From: Spirulina major PCC 6313
Lineage (GTDB): Bacteria > Cyanobacteriota > Cyanobacteriia > Cyanobacteriales > Spirulinaceae
Direction: 5' to 3'
NCBI RefSeq assembly: GCF_001890765.1
Contig: NZ_KV878783.1
Coordinates: forward strand, 4,918,637 to 4,982,636
DNA length: 64,000 nt
Shown: piece by piece, positions 16,491-26,480 of the stretch
How positions within the stretch are numbered: position 1 is the stretch's first letter
Layout: each line of letters begins with the position of its first letter
The notes under the pieces: generated by a model
Seen by the model: only the letters and a program-made list of their open reading frames with translations
Databases searched by the model: none
What the model was told of the DNA's origin: nothing
Program-made: the position numbers and the translations under genes

Positions 16491-18695
16491 ATGGCAAAAA
16501 GTCGCACCTGGCAAGCTTTACTCACCATAAGCTCTGGGGTTGTTGTGGGTCTTGTGTTGTTAGGCGGCAGCATCCTTTGGGCCCAACAGCAGGGATGGTT
16601 TACGACGTTAGGACTGCCTCGATTCTCCCTCCCATCTCCGTTTAAATCTGCTCAAAAACCGCTCGATGAACAATCGGAGGTGTTGCCTCTGGTGAGTCAG
16701 TCCGTAGAAGACCGTCGCCCAGCGTTGGAGCGTCTGGTGTCTCAGGCTGGTCATGGGATTGAGCAGTACCGTGCTCGTTATCTGCTGGCGATTGATCTCT
16801 TGACGGAACTTGAAGGAGGGCGAGCGTTACGGTTGTTGGATGGCTTGGAAACAGACTATCCGGTGCTGGCTCCGGCGATTTTGCTGAAGCGATCGCGGGG
16901 CTATGCACTGACGAACAACCCTGAACAGGCCACCGCCACGTTGAAGGCGTTAGTGGAGCAATATCCTGATTCTGTGATCGTGGGAGAGGCATTGGTGAAG
17001 CTCGGTGAGACTGAACCGGCCGATTGGGAGCGGGCGATCGCCGAGTACCCTTACCATCCGGCGGTGCATCAAATGGTGCGCGATCGCCTGGATGGCCAAC
17101 TTCAGCAGCCGGAATTACTCTTATTCCTTGTGCGCTACGACAGCGGCAGTGCTGAAACCGATCCATTGCGCGATTATCTCGTGGAAAACTACGCCGATCA
17201 ACTCACCCCGACCGATTGGCAAGCGATCGCCGATGGCTATTGGCAAGCCTGGCGCTATGGCAACGCCGCCAGCGCCTACCGTCGTGCCCCCCGCACCGCC
17301 CAAAATCTCTACCGCATTGCCCGCGGCCAAGATATTTCAGGTCAAAGCAGCGAAGCAAAAATCAGTTATCAAAACCTCGCCAACACCTTCGGAGATGCCG
17401 AAGACACCGGCCAAGGCTTGTTGCACCTCGCGCGTCTGTCCAGTGCCGAAGATGCCATTCCCCACCTCAACCAGGTGATCCGCCAATTTCCGGAGCACGC
17501 CCCCACCGCCCTCGTGAATAAAGCGGATCGCTTAGAGGAATTGCGCCGGGGCAATGCCGCCGGCCAAGCTCGTCAAGCCCTCCTGGATCGCTATCCCAAC
17601 TCCGATGCGGCCCTCCGCTATCGTTGGCAGCAGGCCCAGGCCAAAGCCGAAGCCGGTAACTATGGTGATGCATGGAAATGGGCCTATCCCATCGCCCTCA
17701 ATGACCCAAAACATCTCCTCGCGCCCAAAGCTGCATTTTGGGTGGGGAAATGGGCCAATGAACTGGGACGCACGGACGATGCGAACGATGCCTATCGCTA
17801 TGTCCTGACCCAGTATCCAGAGTCTTACTATGCCTGGCGATCGGCCTCTCTCCTCGGCTTGGATGTGGGCAGTTTCACGACGGTGCGCGCCCTGTCTCCT
17901 CGGATCACCCTTCCCACGGTGCGACCGCTTCCCCCGGCCGGATCGGCCCTGTTTCAAGAACTGTACCAATTGGGTCAGGATCACGATGCCCAGATGGTGT
18001 GGTATGGGGAAATGGGCGATCGCACCACCCTCCATTACGGCGATCAAGCCGATTTAACGGTGAATGAGCAATTCACCGAAGGCATGATTAAGGTCGCCCT
18101 AGGGGACTACATCCGAGGCATTACGGACATTTGGAGCCTCAAAGAGCGCGACAGTCCAGAAGACGAAGCCCAATGGCAAGCCCTGCGCAACGAGGACTAC
18201 TATTGGCAAACCCTGTTTCCGTTTCCCTTTAGTGAAACCGTCTTTAAATGGTCTCAAGAGCGTCAACTCAATCCCCTCTTGGTCATTGCTCTCATCCGCC
18301 AAGAGTCCCGCTTTCAAACGGATATTCGGTCATCGGCGGGGGCGATCGGCTTAATGCAAGTGATGCCGGAAACGGGGGAATGGGTGGCTGAACAAAGCGG
18401 GATGGGTGACTATCAACTGATTGACCCGGATGATAATGTTCAATTGGGGACGTGGTTTTTGGACTATACCCATCGGGAGTATGACGGTAATTCGATGCTG
18501 GCGATCGCTAGTTACAATGCGGGACCGGGCAATGTTAGTCAATGGGTGCAGCGGTTCGGCTTGAACGATGGGGATCAGTTTGTCGAGGAAATTCCATTCG
18601 GCGAAACCCAGGGCTATGTGGAATCTGTGTTTGGCAATTATTGGAATTATCTACGGGTTTACAGTCCCGAAATCGTCGATCAAATCACCGAATAA
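16491..18695 (+). CDS. Soluble lytic transglycosylase
   Basis: 734 residues. N-terminal signal/anchor (LLTISSGVVVGLVLLGGSIL) puts it in the periplasm. Residues about 75-520 are helical TPR/superhelical repeats, as in Slt70. The C-terminal SLT catalytic domain has VIALIRQESRFQTDIRSSAG with the catalytic Glu in RQESR, AIGLMQVMPETGEWVA and LAIASYNAGPGNVSQWV. The enzyme cleaves peptidoglycan to anhydro-muropeptides, which connects to anmK recycling elsewhere in the window. Confidence 0.93.
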   Translation: MAKSRTWQALLTISSGVVVGLVLLGGSILWAQQQGWFTTLGLPRFSLPSPFKSAQKPLDEQSEVLPLVSQSVEDRRPALERLVSQAGHGIEQYRARYLLAIDLLTELEGGRALRLLDGLETDYPVLAPAILLKRSRGYALTNNPEQATATLKALVEQYPDSVIVGEALVKLGETEPADWERAIAEYPYHPAVHQMVRDRLDGQLQQPELLLFLVRYDSGSAETDPLRDYLVENYADQLTPTDWQAIADGYWQAWRYGNAASAYRRAPRTAQNLYRIARGQDISGQSSEAKISYQNLANTFGDAEDTGQGLLHLARLSSAEDAIPHLNQVIRQFPEHAPTALVNKADRLEELRRGNAAGQARQALLDRYPNSDAALRYRWQQAQAKAEAGNYGDAWKWAYPIALNDPKHLLAPKAAFWVGKWANELGRTDDANDAYRYVLTQYPESYYAWRSASLLGLDVGSFTTVRALSPRITLPTVRPLPPAGSALFQELYQLGQDHDAQMVWYGEMGDRTTLHYGDQADLTVNEQFTEGMIKVALGDYIRGITDIWSLKERDSPEDEAQWQALRNEDYYWQTLFPFPFSETVFKWSQERQLNPLLVIALIRQESRFQTDIRSSAGAIGLMQVMPETGEWVAEQSGMGDYQLIDPDDNVQLGTWFLDYTHREYDGNSMLAIASYNAGPGNVSQWVQRFGLNDGDQFVEEIPFGETQGYVESVFGNYWNYLRVYSPEIVDQITE

Positions 18696-18754
18696 TCGGC
18701 GCGATACCCCAAACGCCCCTGCCTGGAATCCAGTGGAGTGCGAGCTTCTAGCTC

Positions 18755-18823
18755 GTTGTCTTGAACTGGAATGGGGAGTTGTCTTGAACTGGAATGGGGA
18801 GTTGTCTTGAACTGGAATGGGGA
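18755..18823. repeat. Three tandem 23-bp repeats
   Basis: Three exact head-to-tail copies of a 23-bp unit (18755-18777, 18778-18800, 18801-18823; each starts GTTGTCTTGAACTGG). On both sides lie near-identical segments TGGAGTGCGAGCTTCT (18734 and 18863) with GCTCG partners forming hairpins. No spacers, so this is not CRISPR. Confidence 0.85.
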
Positions 18824-18938
18824 TGAGTGAGCCGGAGGCTCACACTACCTTTCCTGGAATCTGATGGAGTGCGAGCTTCTCGCTCGTTGTCCTGCCCGGA
18901 TTGATGGGAATGATCAGGATTGGGCGGGATTTTGGGGA

Positions 18939-20273
18939 CTAACGAGGCTGTTGACCGTTGAGGGTGATCGGTGCGGGCAGAGCCGGAACGGTCATGCCAA
19001 AAAAGGTTTCTTGGAGGGCTGCGATCGCCCGTTGATATTGGGGATCTCGCTGCGTTCCTTGGATGGACGGATTCGCCCGCAGGAGGCGTTGCTGATCACG
19101 GCTGAGATCCACCTCAATATTGGGGGTGACACCGTGTTTGTTGATGGTGATACCGCTGGGGGGATAGTAGCGGGAGATGGTGACGGCGAGGCCGGATTCA
19201 TCGGAAAGTTGATGGACGGATTGGACGGTTCCCTTGCCGTAGGTCCGGCTGCCGACGAGGATTGCCCGGCCGTTGTCTTTCAACGCGGCGGCGAGAATTT
19301 CACTGGCACTGGCGGAGTAATGATCCACGAGCACCACGAGGGGCAGTTCCGTCAGGGCAGTACGGTTGGCGCTGTATTGGCGATCGCCCCCTTGACGATC
19401 TACCGTGCGGACAATCATGCCAGTTTCCATCCACATCCGCGCAATATCCACACTGGCGAACAGCAATCCCCCCGGATTGCCCCGCAGATCGAGGACGAAG
19501 CCTTGGGCGTTTTGGGCTTCCAGGGCCGTGATCGCCTTCTCCATTTGTTCAGCGGCGTGGGAGCTAAACTCATCGAGACGTAAATACCCAATGCTGAGGT
19601 TGCCTTCCTGTTGGAGGCTGTAGTGCAGGACGGGAACCTCAATTTGTGCCCGCTGGATTGTCACTTCAAACAGGCCTTTTTGGGGGCGAACCAGTTGTAA
19701 GCGCACGGTGCTGCCTTCTTCGCCGCGCAGGATTTCGCTGGCTTCTTCGACGGTCATCAGGGCCGTGGGGCGATTGTCGATGCGGAGAATGCGATCGCCC
19801 GCCTCAATACCTGCCGCCGCTGCCGGTGAATCTTCTAGGGGTTGAATCACCTTTAATGAACTGGTCTGTTCATCAACTGTGAGTTGAACCCCAATCCCAG
19901 AGAGTTCGCCAGAGGTTTGATTGGTGAGGTCAGAATATTCACTGGGGTCTAGGAAGCGGGTGTAGGGATCATTGAGGAGTTTGAGCGCGTCCCGAATGGC
20001 GGTATAGGCATCGTTTTGGGATAAATACTGTCGGCCGAGGAGTTCCTGGCGTGTGGCCTGCCAGGCATTCATGTCGAAGTCTGTGCCCACAAACTCGTCG
20101 TTGACGATCTGCCAAACTTCATCAATAACCACTTTGGGGCTATCCTCCAGAGCAGCCTCCACTGCGGGGGTAATGCCAGGGGCCAGCATTGAGGCGGTGG
20201 CTAAGGTCGCGATCGCACTGTTGAGGAGGAAAGAAGGCAAAAAGGCGGAGGGTTTAAAGGCAGATCGGTTCAT
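18939..20273 (-). CDS. Carboxyl-terminal processing protease (S41)
   Basis: 444 residues on the minus strand. Signal peptide at residues about 12-38 exports it. PDZ domain at about 115-195 (LSGIGVQLTVDEQTSSLKVI; AAGIEAGDRILRID). The S41 catalytic core has GFVLDLRGNPGGLL, the nucleophile region DHYSASASEILAAAL and the general-base lysine region SRTYGKGTVQSVHQL. CtpA-type enzymes in cyanobacteria trim the D1 protein of photosystem II; which paralogue (A, B or C) this is cannot be decided here. Confidence 0.92.
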   Translation of the reverse strand: MNRSAFKPSAFLPSFLLNSAIATLATASMLAPGITPAVEAALEDSPKVVIDEVWQIVNDEFVGTDFDMNAWQATRQELLGRQYLSQNDAYTAIRDALKLLNDPYTRFLDPSEYSDLTNQTSGELSGIGVQLTVDEQTSSLKVIQPLEDSPAAAAGIEAGDRILRIDNRPTALMTVEEASEILRGEEGSTVRLQLVRPQKGLFEVTIQRAQIEVPVLHYSLQQEGNLSIGYLRLDEFSSHAAEQMEKAITALEAQNAQGFVLDLRGNPGGLLFASVDIARMWMETGMIVRTVDRQGGDRQYSANRTALTELPLVVLVDHYSASASEILAAALKDNGRAILVGSRTYGKGTVQSVHQLSDESGLAVTISRYYPPSGITINKHGVTPNIEVDLSRDQQRLLRANPSIQGTQRDPQYQRAIAALQETFFGMTVPALPAPITLNGQQPR

Positions 20274-20498
20274 AATCTCGACTTGACGAAGAAGGGGGCG
20301 GAATCGAGCAAGAGTAGCCCAATATCACCGCACAGGGGCGGGTACAGGCTAATTCTCAGGATAAATCAAGAGCTTCAGGGCGTAGTGAACGAATCAGCCA
20401 GTTTTCTGATTGTCTGAACGTTCGCCCAGTCTATGGCTTAAACAAATGCGGAAAAACTTACTCAGAATTTACCTTGACGAGGGAATATAGACAGTTTC

Positions 20499-20930
20499 TC
20501 AACTTCTTTGACTCTCCATAAAATCTAACAAAATTTGACGGTGAAGCACACTGAGGGGACGAACTTCCTGCGCGACCGGAGAGTATTGCTCCCCTTGTCG
20601 AATAGCGGCTGGGCTGACTAGTCCTAAATCCCACCCCTCTTGGAGGACAAGCTGATCGAGGGGAACCGTCAGAGGGCAGACAAAAATATGGCGCTGGACG
20701 TGCTGATCGGGATATTCACCAAACTTAACGGGGGGATTGGTGAGGGTATAGCAAATTTCTTCGTAGAGTTCCCGTTTGAGGGCGGTGGCGGGGTCTTCTC
20801 CCGGTTCGAGGTGGCCGCCAAAAAAGCCCCACTGTCCGGGGGCAGCAATGCCGGGCACATTGTCCCGCAGTTGCATGAGAAAGTGGTCTTGGGATGGGAT
20901 GATCGCGATCGCTACTTCCGGTTTTGCCAT
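20499..20930 (-). CDS. Nudix hydrolase
   Basis: 143 residues. The Nudix box is clear: GHLEPGEDPATALKRELYEE, fitting GX5EX7REUXEEXGU with the final glycine position occupied by C. FFGGHLEPGE and WGFFG flank it. Enzymes of this family hydrolyse nucleoside diphosphates linked to another moiety; MQLRDNVPGIAAPGQWGFFG resembles the MutT-like and GDP-mannose mannosyl hydrolase groups. Divergent from hisH with 78 nt between starts. Confidence 0.9.
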   Translation of the reverse strand: MAKPEVAIAIIPSQDHFLMQLRDNVPGIAAPGQWGFFGGHLEPGEDPATALKRELYEEICYTLTNPPVKFGEYPDQHVQRHIFVCPLTVPLDQLVLQEGWDLGLVSPAAIRQGEQYSPVAQEVRPLSVLHRQILLDFMESQRS

Positions 20931-21008
20931 GACGAGAGGAAAGAGTCCCTTTAAGATGGATGGTTAGGATGCCTAAATCATAGGCAATAGCGTTGAGGAA
21001 TTTTGAAG

Positions 21009-21647
21009 ATGGCGACGATTGCCGTGATTGACTACGACATGGGGAATTTGCACTCGGCCTGTAAGGGGTTGACGGAAGCCGGGGCGCAAACGGTGGTGAC
21101 CAGTGCTGCGACAGAAATTCTTGGGGCGGATGCGATCGTCTTGCCGGGGGTGGGGGCGTTTGATCCAGCGGTGCAGCATTTGCGATCGCGTTCCTTGGAG
21201 GGGCCGATTCGTGATGCGATCGCCGCCGGCAAGCCCTTTTTAGGCATTTGTCTCGGTCTCCACTTACTTTTTGAAGGGTCAGAGGAAGGCATTGAACCGG
21301 GATTAGGGATTATCCCCGGTTATGTCCGCCGTTTTCGCCCCGAACCCGGCTTAACGATTCCCCACATGGGCTGGAATACCCTGAACTTCACCCAGCCCCA
21401 CCATTGGAGTTGGCAAGGGTTAGATCCATCGCCCTATGTGTATTTTGTCCATTCCTACTATGTTGATCCCGTTGATCCGGCGGTCTGCGCGGCCACGGTG
21501 CAACATGGGCAGCAAGTGGTGACGGCAGCGATCGCCACCCAAAACATCACCGCTGTTCAATTCCACCCCGAAAAATCCTCCACCGCCGGATTAAAATTGC
21601 TGGCGAACTTCGTGCGTCAGGTTAAAACTGCTGCATTGGTGTCCTGA
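21009..21647 (+). CDS. hisH: Imidazole glycerol phosphate synthase, glutaminase subunit
   Basis: 212 residues from ATG 21009. Class-I glutamine amidotransferase: IAVIDYDMGNLHSACKGL at the N-terminus, nucleophile cysteine in PFLGICLGLHLLFEGSEEG, and the His/Glu pair in AVQFHPEKSS. With HisF it makes imidazole glycerol phosphate in histidine biosynthesis; hisF is not adjacent. A TTG two codons earlier extends the frame but is not needed. Confidence 0.95.
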   Translation: MATIAVIDYDMGNLHSACKGLTEAGAQTVVTSAATEILGADAIVLPGVGAFDPAVQHLRSRSLEGPIRDAIAAGKPFLGICLGLHLLFEGSEEGIEPGLGIIPGYVRRFRPEPGLTIPHMGWNTLNFTQPHHWSWQGLDPSPYVYFVHSYYVDPVDPAVCAATVQHGQQVVTAAIATQNITAVQFHPEKSSTAGLKLLANFVRQVKTAALVS

Positions 21648-21730
21648 GCCGTCCCATTCCCTCTGTTGTTGAAACTCGCCAAAGGTTCCACCGTCAAGAT
21701 ACAATACCCTCCTAAGATTTATTGAGGCCT

Positions 21731-22573
21731 ATGGCGATCTCGCTCAAAAAAACCTCACAGTTAACTGAGGTACAGCGGTATTGGGAACTTCTATATGTGT
21801 TGGTTCAACGTAACTTAAAAGCACGATATCGGGGGTCGCTCTTGGGGGTCTATTGGTCACTTTTGAATCCTCTGATTATGACCGGCATTTACACCGCGAT
21901 TTTTGGTGATGTGTTTTCGTCTTATTATGGAGATTCTCTAGTTGACTATATGCTTGCCGCCTTTACGGGGTTGAGCGTAATTCATTTCTTTTCCGGGTCA
22001 ACCTCCCAAGCCTTGGTTAGCGTGGTGGGAAATGGTGTTTTACTGAATAAGATTAAGCTGCCGGTGAGTGTGTTTCCGGTCGCCATGATTGCCTCGAATG
22101 TCTTTCAATTTTCTGTAGGGATGTTTCCGCTGTTAGCGATTGTCACCTTTGTGCGATCGCACAGTATTTTAAACGTTCTAGCCCTCATGCTTCCCTTGGT
22201 TTCCCTGGTGTTAGTCTGCACGGGAATTGGCCTCTTTGTGAGTGCCTTGTTTGTCTTTTTTCGAGATCTCCCTTACTTCTACGAACTTGTCACTTTTGTG
22301 TTGTGGTTTAGTTCCCCCGTGTTTTATCCCAAAGATATTATCCCTGACGCTATCGAACCCTTTTTGACCTTAAACCCCCTAATTGATATCATCGATAGCA
22401 TTCGCGATATTGCCTTAGATGGTCGAGTGATCACAATCTGGGGCTATGGTCAAAACCTAGGCGGGCCAAATCTCATTGAGGTATTCCTGAGCTTGATGTA
22501 TGGCTTGCTCTTTCTGCTGATGGGCTGGCTTTGCTTTCGGTGGTGGCGACCCCGTTTTATGGACTTATTGTAA
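21731..22573 (+). CDS. ABC-2 polysaccharide exporter permease (Wzm type)
   Basis: 280 residues from ATG 21731. Six predicted membrane helices; N-terminal ELLYVLVQRNLKARYRGSLLGVYWSLLNPL is the hallmark amphipathic/first-helix region of Wzm/KpsM/TagG permeases. It forms a channel for lipid-linked O-antigen or capsular glycan across the inner membrane with the next gene, which starts at the base right after this stop. It marks the left end of the surface-glycan locus. Confidence 0.92.
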   Translation: MAISLKKTSQLTEVQRYWELLYVLVQRNLKARYRGSLLGVYWSLLNPLIMTGIYTAIFGDVFSSYYGDSLVDYMLAAFTGLSVIHFFSGSTSQALVSVVGNGVLLNKIKLPVSVFPVAMIASNVFQFSVGMFPLLAIVTFVRSHSILNVLALMLPLVSLVLVCTGIGLFVSALFVFFRDLPYFYELVTFVLWFSSPVFYPKDIIPDAIEPFLTLNPLIDIIDSIRDIALDGRVITIWGYGQNLGGPNLIEVFLSLMYGLLFLLMGWLCFRWWRPRFMDLL

Positions 22574-23317
22574 ATGCAGGAAGTGATTCGACTGGATCAA
22601 GTCTCCCTTTGGCGACGCACTCAAGAAGAGTTTTCCTATGACTTAAAAAAAACAGTCTTGTCAGTGCTAGAGGGAAAGTTTAATCGTCCAAAACGCAAGC
22701 TCGTTTTAGACGGGATTGACTTGGTGATTGAACGGGGAGATAAACTCGGCATTATTGGCCCCAATGGCTCTGGAAAATCCACCTTACTGAAGGTGATCAG
22801 CGGCATTTTAGAACCCACCCACGGCACGTTACGGGTGCGGGGTAATATTGCGCCTTTGATTGAGTTGGGGGCGGGGTTTGATGTGGAATTATCGGTGTTC
22901 GATAATATCGTGATGTATGGTGTGATGTTGGGATTTTCCCGCCGCGAGATGCAGCAGCGGGCGTTTTCCATCTTAGATTTTGCGGAATTGAATGATTACT
23001 ATCTCGCGCCGGTGAAGGCGTTGTCGTCGGGGATGACGGCGCGGTTGGGGTTTGCGATCGCCACCGATGTTCACCCCGATATCTTGATCCTGGATGAAGT
23101 CCTTTCCGTTGGCGATGAAAGCTTTATGCGCAAATGCCAAAAGCGGTTAGATGCGTTTTGGCAAGATCACGTTACCGTTCTCGTGGTCTCCCACTCGATG
23201 GACTTTATTCGCGAATCCTGCAATCGCTGTATTTTTCTGTCCAACGGCTCGATTCAAGCGGCGGGTGATGCGAAGGACATTGTGGATCAGTACCTTGACG
23301 GTATTGCTCCACCCTAA
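22574..23317 (+). CDS. ABC polysaccharide exporter ATPase (Wzt type)
   Basis: 247 residues. Walker A GIIGPNGSGKSTLLKVI, signature VKALSSGMTARLGFAIA, Walker B PDILILDEVLSVGDESF and the H-loop VLVVSHSMDFI; the RGNIAPLIELGAGFD segment is typical of Wzt/KpsT/TagH. It lacks the C-terminal carbohydrate-binding extension of longer Wzt proteins, so export is probably independent of a glycan cap. It pairs with the preceding permease. Confidence 0.93.
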   Translation: MQEVIRLDQVSLWRRTQEEFSYDLKKTVLSVLEGKFNRPKRKLVLDGIDLVIERGDKLGIIGPNGSGKSTLLKVISGILEPTHGTLRVRGNIAPLIELGAGFDVELSVFDNIVMYGVMLGFSRREMQQRAFSILDFAELNDYYLAPVKALSSGMTARLGFAIATDVHPDILILDEVLSVGDESFMRKCQKRLDAFWQDHVTVLVVSHSMDFIRESCNRCIFLSNGSIQAAGDAKDIVDQYLDGIAPP

Positions 23318-23342
23318 TCAGCATGGCTACCGCCACCGGACA

Positions 23343-25292
23343 CTAGGGTGACGACAGGATTTGAGAGCCTTGGTCAATGAGGTGGGCTTCTAGATCCAGG
23401 CGGCATTGTTGAGCCAATTGCCACAGTTCTTGCTCAGAATACTGGGGGTGCTGAGTTGCCTGCTGGAGCTTGTGATAGATCGCTTTGCTGCTGTCGAGGG
23501 TGGGGAATTGACTAGAGGCGGCGCGGATTTTGGGGTGTGCTGTCGAGAGAACCTGCTCACTGGTGTTGAAGAGCGATTCATGGAGTTTTTCGCCTGGCCG
23601 TAGCCCCGTAATGGCGATCGGAATGTCGTGACCCGGTGTGAAGCCCGCCAGAGTAATCATCTGTTCAGCAAGATCGTAGATATTCACGGGTTCGCCCATG
23701 TCTAGTACTAAAATTTGTCCCGATTGACCCACCGCCAAACTTTGAATCACTAGTTGCGAGGCTTCGGGGGTGGTCATAAAGTAACGGGTCATGGCGGCAT
23801 CGGTGACGGTGACGGGGCCACCCCGCGCAATTTGGGCTTTAAAGATGGGGACGACACTGCCGCGACTGCCGAGGACGTTCCCGAAGCGCACGACCAAAAA
23901 GCGTGTTGTCCCGGTGGTTGCAAAGGAGCGCACCAAGAGTTCCGCGAGGCGTTTGCTCAGACCCATAAAATTGCTCGATTCGACGGCTTTGTCGGTGGAA
24001 ATCATCACAAAGGTTTTCACCCCGACTTCGGTGGCGAGACGGGCAAGATCGGCGGAGGCGATCGCATTATTTTCCAGAGCTTCCGTGGGGTTCTGCTGCA
24101 TCAGCGGCACATGCTTATGGGCGGCGGCGTGGAAAATAATCTCCGGTCGCCACTGGTGCAGGAGGGCAGTCATGCGATCGCGGTGGCGAATATCAGCAAT
24201 CAAGGGTTGAAGCGTCAAGTCGGGGAAGGTGCGCCGTAGTTCTTGTTCAATGGTGAAAATGCTATTTTCACCGCGCCCCAAGAGCAAAATTTGGTGAGGT
24301 CGCAGGGTGGCCACTTGGCGACAAATTTCCGAGCCGATCGTGCCGCCCGCTCCGGTGACGAGAACGGTGCGCTGCTCAATTTGCTGGCGGGCGGAGGGGA
24401 GTTGAGCGTTAAAGGCCTCGCCAAAGTCCAGGTTGATTTCTGCCCGGCCCAGGATGTCTTGAATTTGGATCTCGCGGGCTTGGGGGGTGAGGAAGCGATC
24501 GCGCAGCAGTTCCGCATGGCCGGGCAGGATTTTGAGGGTGAGCGGGGTTGAGTTGACCAAGGCTAAAATCCGCCGGATCTGGTCAGGATGGGCAGACGGA
24601 ATCGTGATTAGGGCTTCGGCAACGCCATGGTATTGGGCAATCTCCACAAGCTGCGCAGTTGTGCCCAAGACCTTCACGCCTTCGACGGTGCGGCCGACTT
24701 TGGTGCGATCGTCATCCACAAACCCGACAATCTCTAGGGCTAAATCCGCATTTTGCCGCGCTTCCTGCACCACCAGCGCCCCGGCCTGGCCTGCACCAAT
24801 CAACAGCACCCGCTGTACTGATTTAGTGCGGCGATGATGCGTCGCCTGTCGCCTAAAGGGTTGCTGCACCGAACGCCGCCGCGCATAGCGTAGCACCACC
24901 ATCCCCATCAAACAAAAACTCCAGTCAATCACCGCCACTCCCAATGGAATTCCGGTTTGGGTAATGTCCAGACGCGGCAAAATTAAGCGCGTCAGGGTGA
25001 TGACCAGCAGCGAGTAAAACGTCACTGCATTCAGGAGACGAATGAAGTCTTTGAGGCAAAATAAGCGCCACACATGCTGATAGAGGCCAAAGCAAGTTTG
25101 GGTGAATAACCGTCCGGGAATGGCCACCAACGGTAACACCCAGGCCAGGGTGACATGGGGGGGGGCGATCTGACCCTCAAACCTGACCCAAAATGCCACT
25201 AAGCACATCAGCCAGGCGACGCACCCATCTAAGCCAAAATGCGCTAAACGATAGACCGACGGTAGGCGAACTCGTTTCCCCATCAATTCCAC
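23343..25292 (-). CDS. Membrane nucleoside-diphosphate-sugar dehydratase (CapD/PglF type)
   Basis: 649 residues on the minus strand. N-terminal four membrane helices (about residues 12-130), a first Rossmann domain (RVLLIGAGQAGALVVQEA) and a C-terminal SDR domain (VLVTGAGGTIGSEICRQVA). The catalytic site reads STDKAVESSNFMGLSKR, with Met in the usual Tyr position and Lys kept, as in the WbpM/PglF/FlmA 4,6-dehydratases. The family converts UDP-GlcNAc to a 4-keto-6-deoxy sugar, an entry point to amino sugars. It faces the exporter genes. Confidence 0.92.
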   Translation of the reverse strand: MELMGKRVRLPSVYRLAHFGLDGCVAWLMCLVAFWVRFEGQIAPPHVTLAWVLPLVAIPGRLFTQTCFGLYQHVWRLFCLKDFIRLLNAVTFYSLLVITLTRLILPRLDITQTGIPLGVAVIDWSFCLMGMVVLRYARRRSVQQPFRRQATHHRRTKSVQRVLLIGAGQAGALVVQEARQNADLALEIVGFVDDDRTKVGRTVEGVKVLGTTAQLVEIAQYHGVAEALITIPSAHPDQIRRILALVNSTPLTLKILPGHAELLRDRFLTPQAREIQIQDILGRAEINLDFGEAFNAQLPSARQQIEQRTVLVTGAGGTIGSEICRQVATLRPHQILLLGRGENSIFTIEQELRRTFPDLTLQPLIADIRHRDRMTALLHQWRPEIIFHAAAHKHVPLMQQNPTEALENNAIASADLARLATEVGVKTFVMISTDKAVESSNFMGLSKRLAELLVRSFATTGTTRFLVVRFGNVLGSRGSVVPIFKAQIARGGPVTVTDAAMTRYFMTTPEASQLVIQSLAVGQSGQILVLDMGEPVNIYDLAEQMITLAGFTPGHDIPIAITGLRPGEKLHESLFNTSEQVLSTAHPKIRAASSQFPTLDSSKAIYHKLQQATQHPQYSEQELWQLAQQCRLDLEAHLIDQGSQILSSP

Positions 25293-25320
25293 ATCCCGTA
25301 ATTGTTCCTAGCACTGTACA

Positions 25321-26211
25321 TCACTCCGGACGCACTCCCCCCGCTTTAGGTTTCTCGTCTTGTTGCGCCGCTAGTTCGGCTTGTAAGCGCGGCCATTGTT
25401 CAAGCAGAATGGCCGCCAGGGTAGCCACCATAAACCCAGCAATGAGGGAGAGGATCACAATCTGGAGGGGCGATCGCTGCACTGCACTAATCTCCGACTC
25501 CTCAATCACAGTCAGCGGCAAAAATTCCACACTATTGTCAGCGAGATCGTCCTGAATATCTTGGAAATATCCTTGTTGAAAGGACAGTGTAGCCTCGGCT
25601 CGCAGGAGTTCTGCCCGTTGTGTTTCGAGGGCTGTGCGACGAGCAATATTGTCGGGGGGAGTCACGGCGATCGCCGCATCCAACTTGGCGATCGCTTGCT
25701 TTACCTGGGCATCCTGCACAGCCAGCGTTCTCAATTCATCGGTGATTCTCTCATTCAGAGGGTCTTGCCACGCGATCGCTAATGCTGCCATCAGGGGTTC
25801 TGTCTGATCCTCTAACGGTGGTGCAGTGGCAGCCGTCAGGGTGAGGGCGATCGTATTGCTCGTGGCATCATAGGGAGCGGCACTAATACTTACTGCATCT
25901 GGTGTCACCGTCCCCACTGCTGTCACAGTCCACTGACCAATTTGACTCAGGGTTTTAGGGGCTGGGCGAGGGGTTTCAACCGGGTTTAATTGAGTCAACA
26001 GGCTATCCAAGGGATCGGGTTCAACCCCAAGCGTGATTGTTTGTTGATAGGTGGTGGTGGCTTGCAAGGCTGTTGTCGCCGTAGCCGCGATCGCCACCAC
26101 TAGCGTCGTCACACCGATCAAGCGCCAGCGACGCTGAAAAAACCGAATAATATCAACTAGAGAAATTTCATCGTCATCATAAACTGGGGACTGTTCCGGA
26201 TTCATCACCAT
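25321..26211 (-). CDS. Wzz-like chain-length determinant protein
   Basis: 296 residues, 28 nt upstream of the dehydratase gene and cotranscribed with it. Wzz layout: short cytoplasmic N-terminus with ISLVDIIRFFQRRWRLIGVT leading into the first membrane helix (about 32-50), a ~190-residue periplasmic helical region, and a second helix (IVILSLIAGFMVATLAAILL, about 250-275). The family sets polysaccharide chain length. No tyrosine-kinase domain is attached. Confidence 0.85.
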   Translation of the reverse strand: MVMNPEQSPVYDDDEISLVDIIRFFQRRWRLIGVTTLVVAIAATATTALQATTTYQQTITLGVEPDPLDSLLTQLNPVETPRPAPKTLSQIGQWTVTAVGTVTPDAVSISAAPYDATSNTIALTLTAATAPPLEDQTEPLMAALAIAWQDPLNERITDELRTLAVQDAQVKQAIAKLDAAIAVTPPDNIARRTALETQRAELLRAEATLSFQQGYFQDIQDDLADNSVEFLPLTVIEESEISAVQRSPLQIVILSLIAGFMVATLAAILLEQWPRLQAELAAQQDEKPKAGGVRPE

Positions 26212-26480
26212 AGTTTCAGAAAATGCCAGAGAGATTGAAATCTAGGCATAGCATACCCTGACCCTGCCGGTTCTCAAGCTGGGTCAGCGTTGAATCTGCT
26301 ATTTTGACATTTCCCCCTTCCCCTTTGAGCAGAGATCCGGTATGGTTTCACAAGTGTTACGATTTAAACTTTCCTATTGAAGCGAGCTTTGACGGTCTTC
26401 ACGATCTCAGTTCCTTCCCCGCAGCCTTCTTGTCCCCTGGGGAACTTTACCCCCTGTCTGACGTAAAATCGGAGGTCGAA

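Noticed and set aside
18755..18823. Possible CRISPR array
   Set aside because: The 23-bp units are directly adjacent with no spacers and no cas genes are present.
18864..19583. 239-codon forward frame opposite the CtpA-type gene
   Set aside because: It lies antisense to a protease with complete S41 and PDZ motifs; its translation has no family features and is a high-GC shadow.
23754..24239. 161-codon forward frame opposite the CapD-like gene
   Set aside because: Antisense shadow over the conserved SDR domain, with no plausible ribosome site or motifs.
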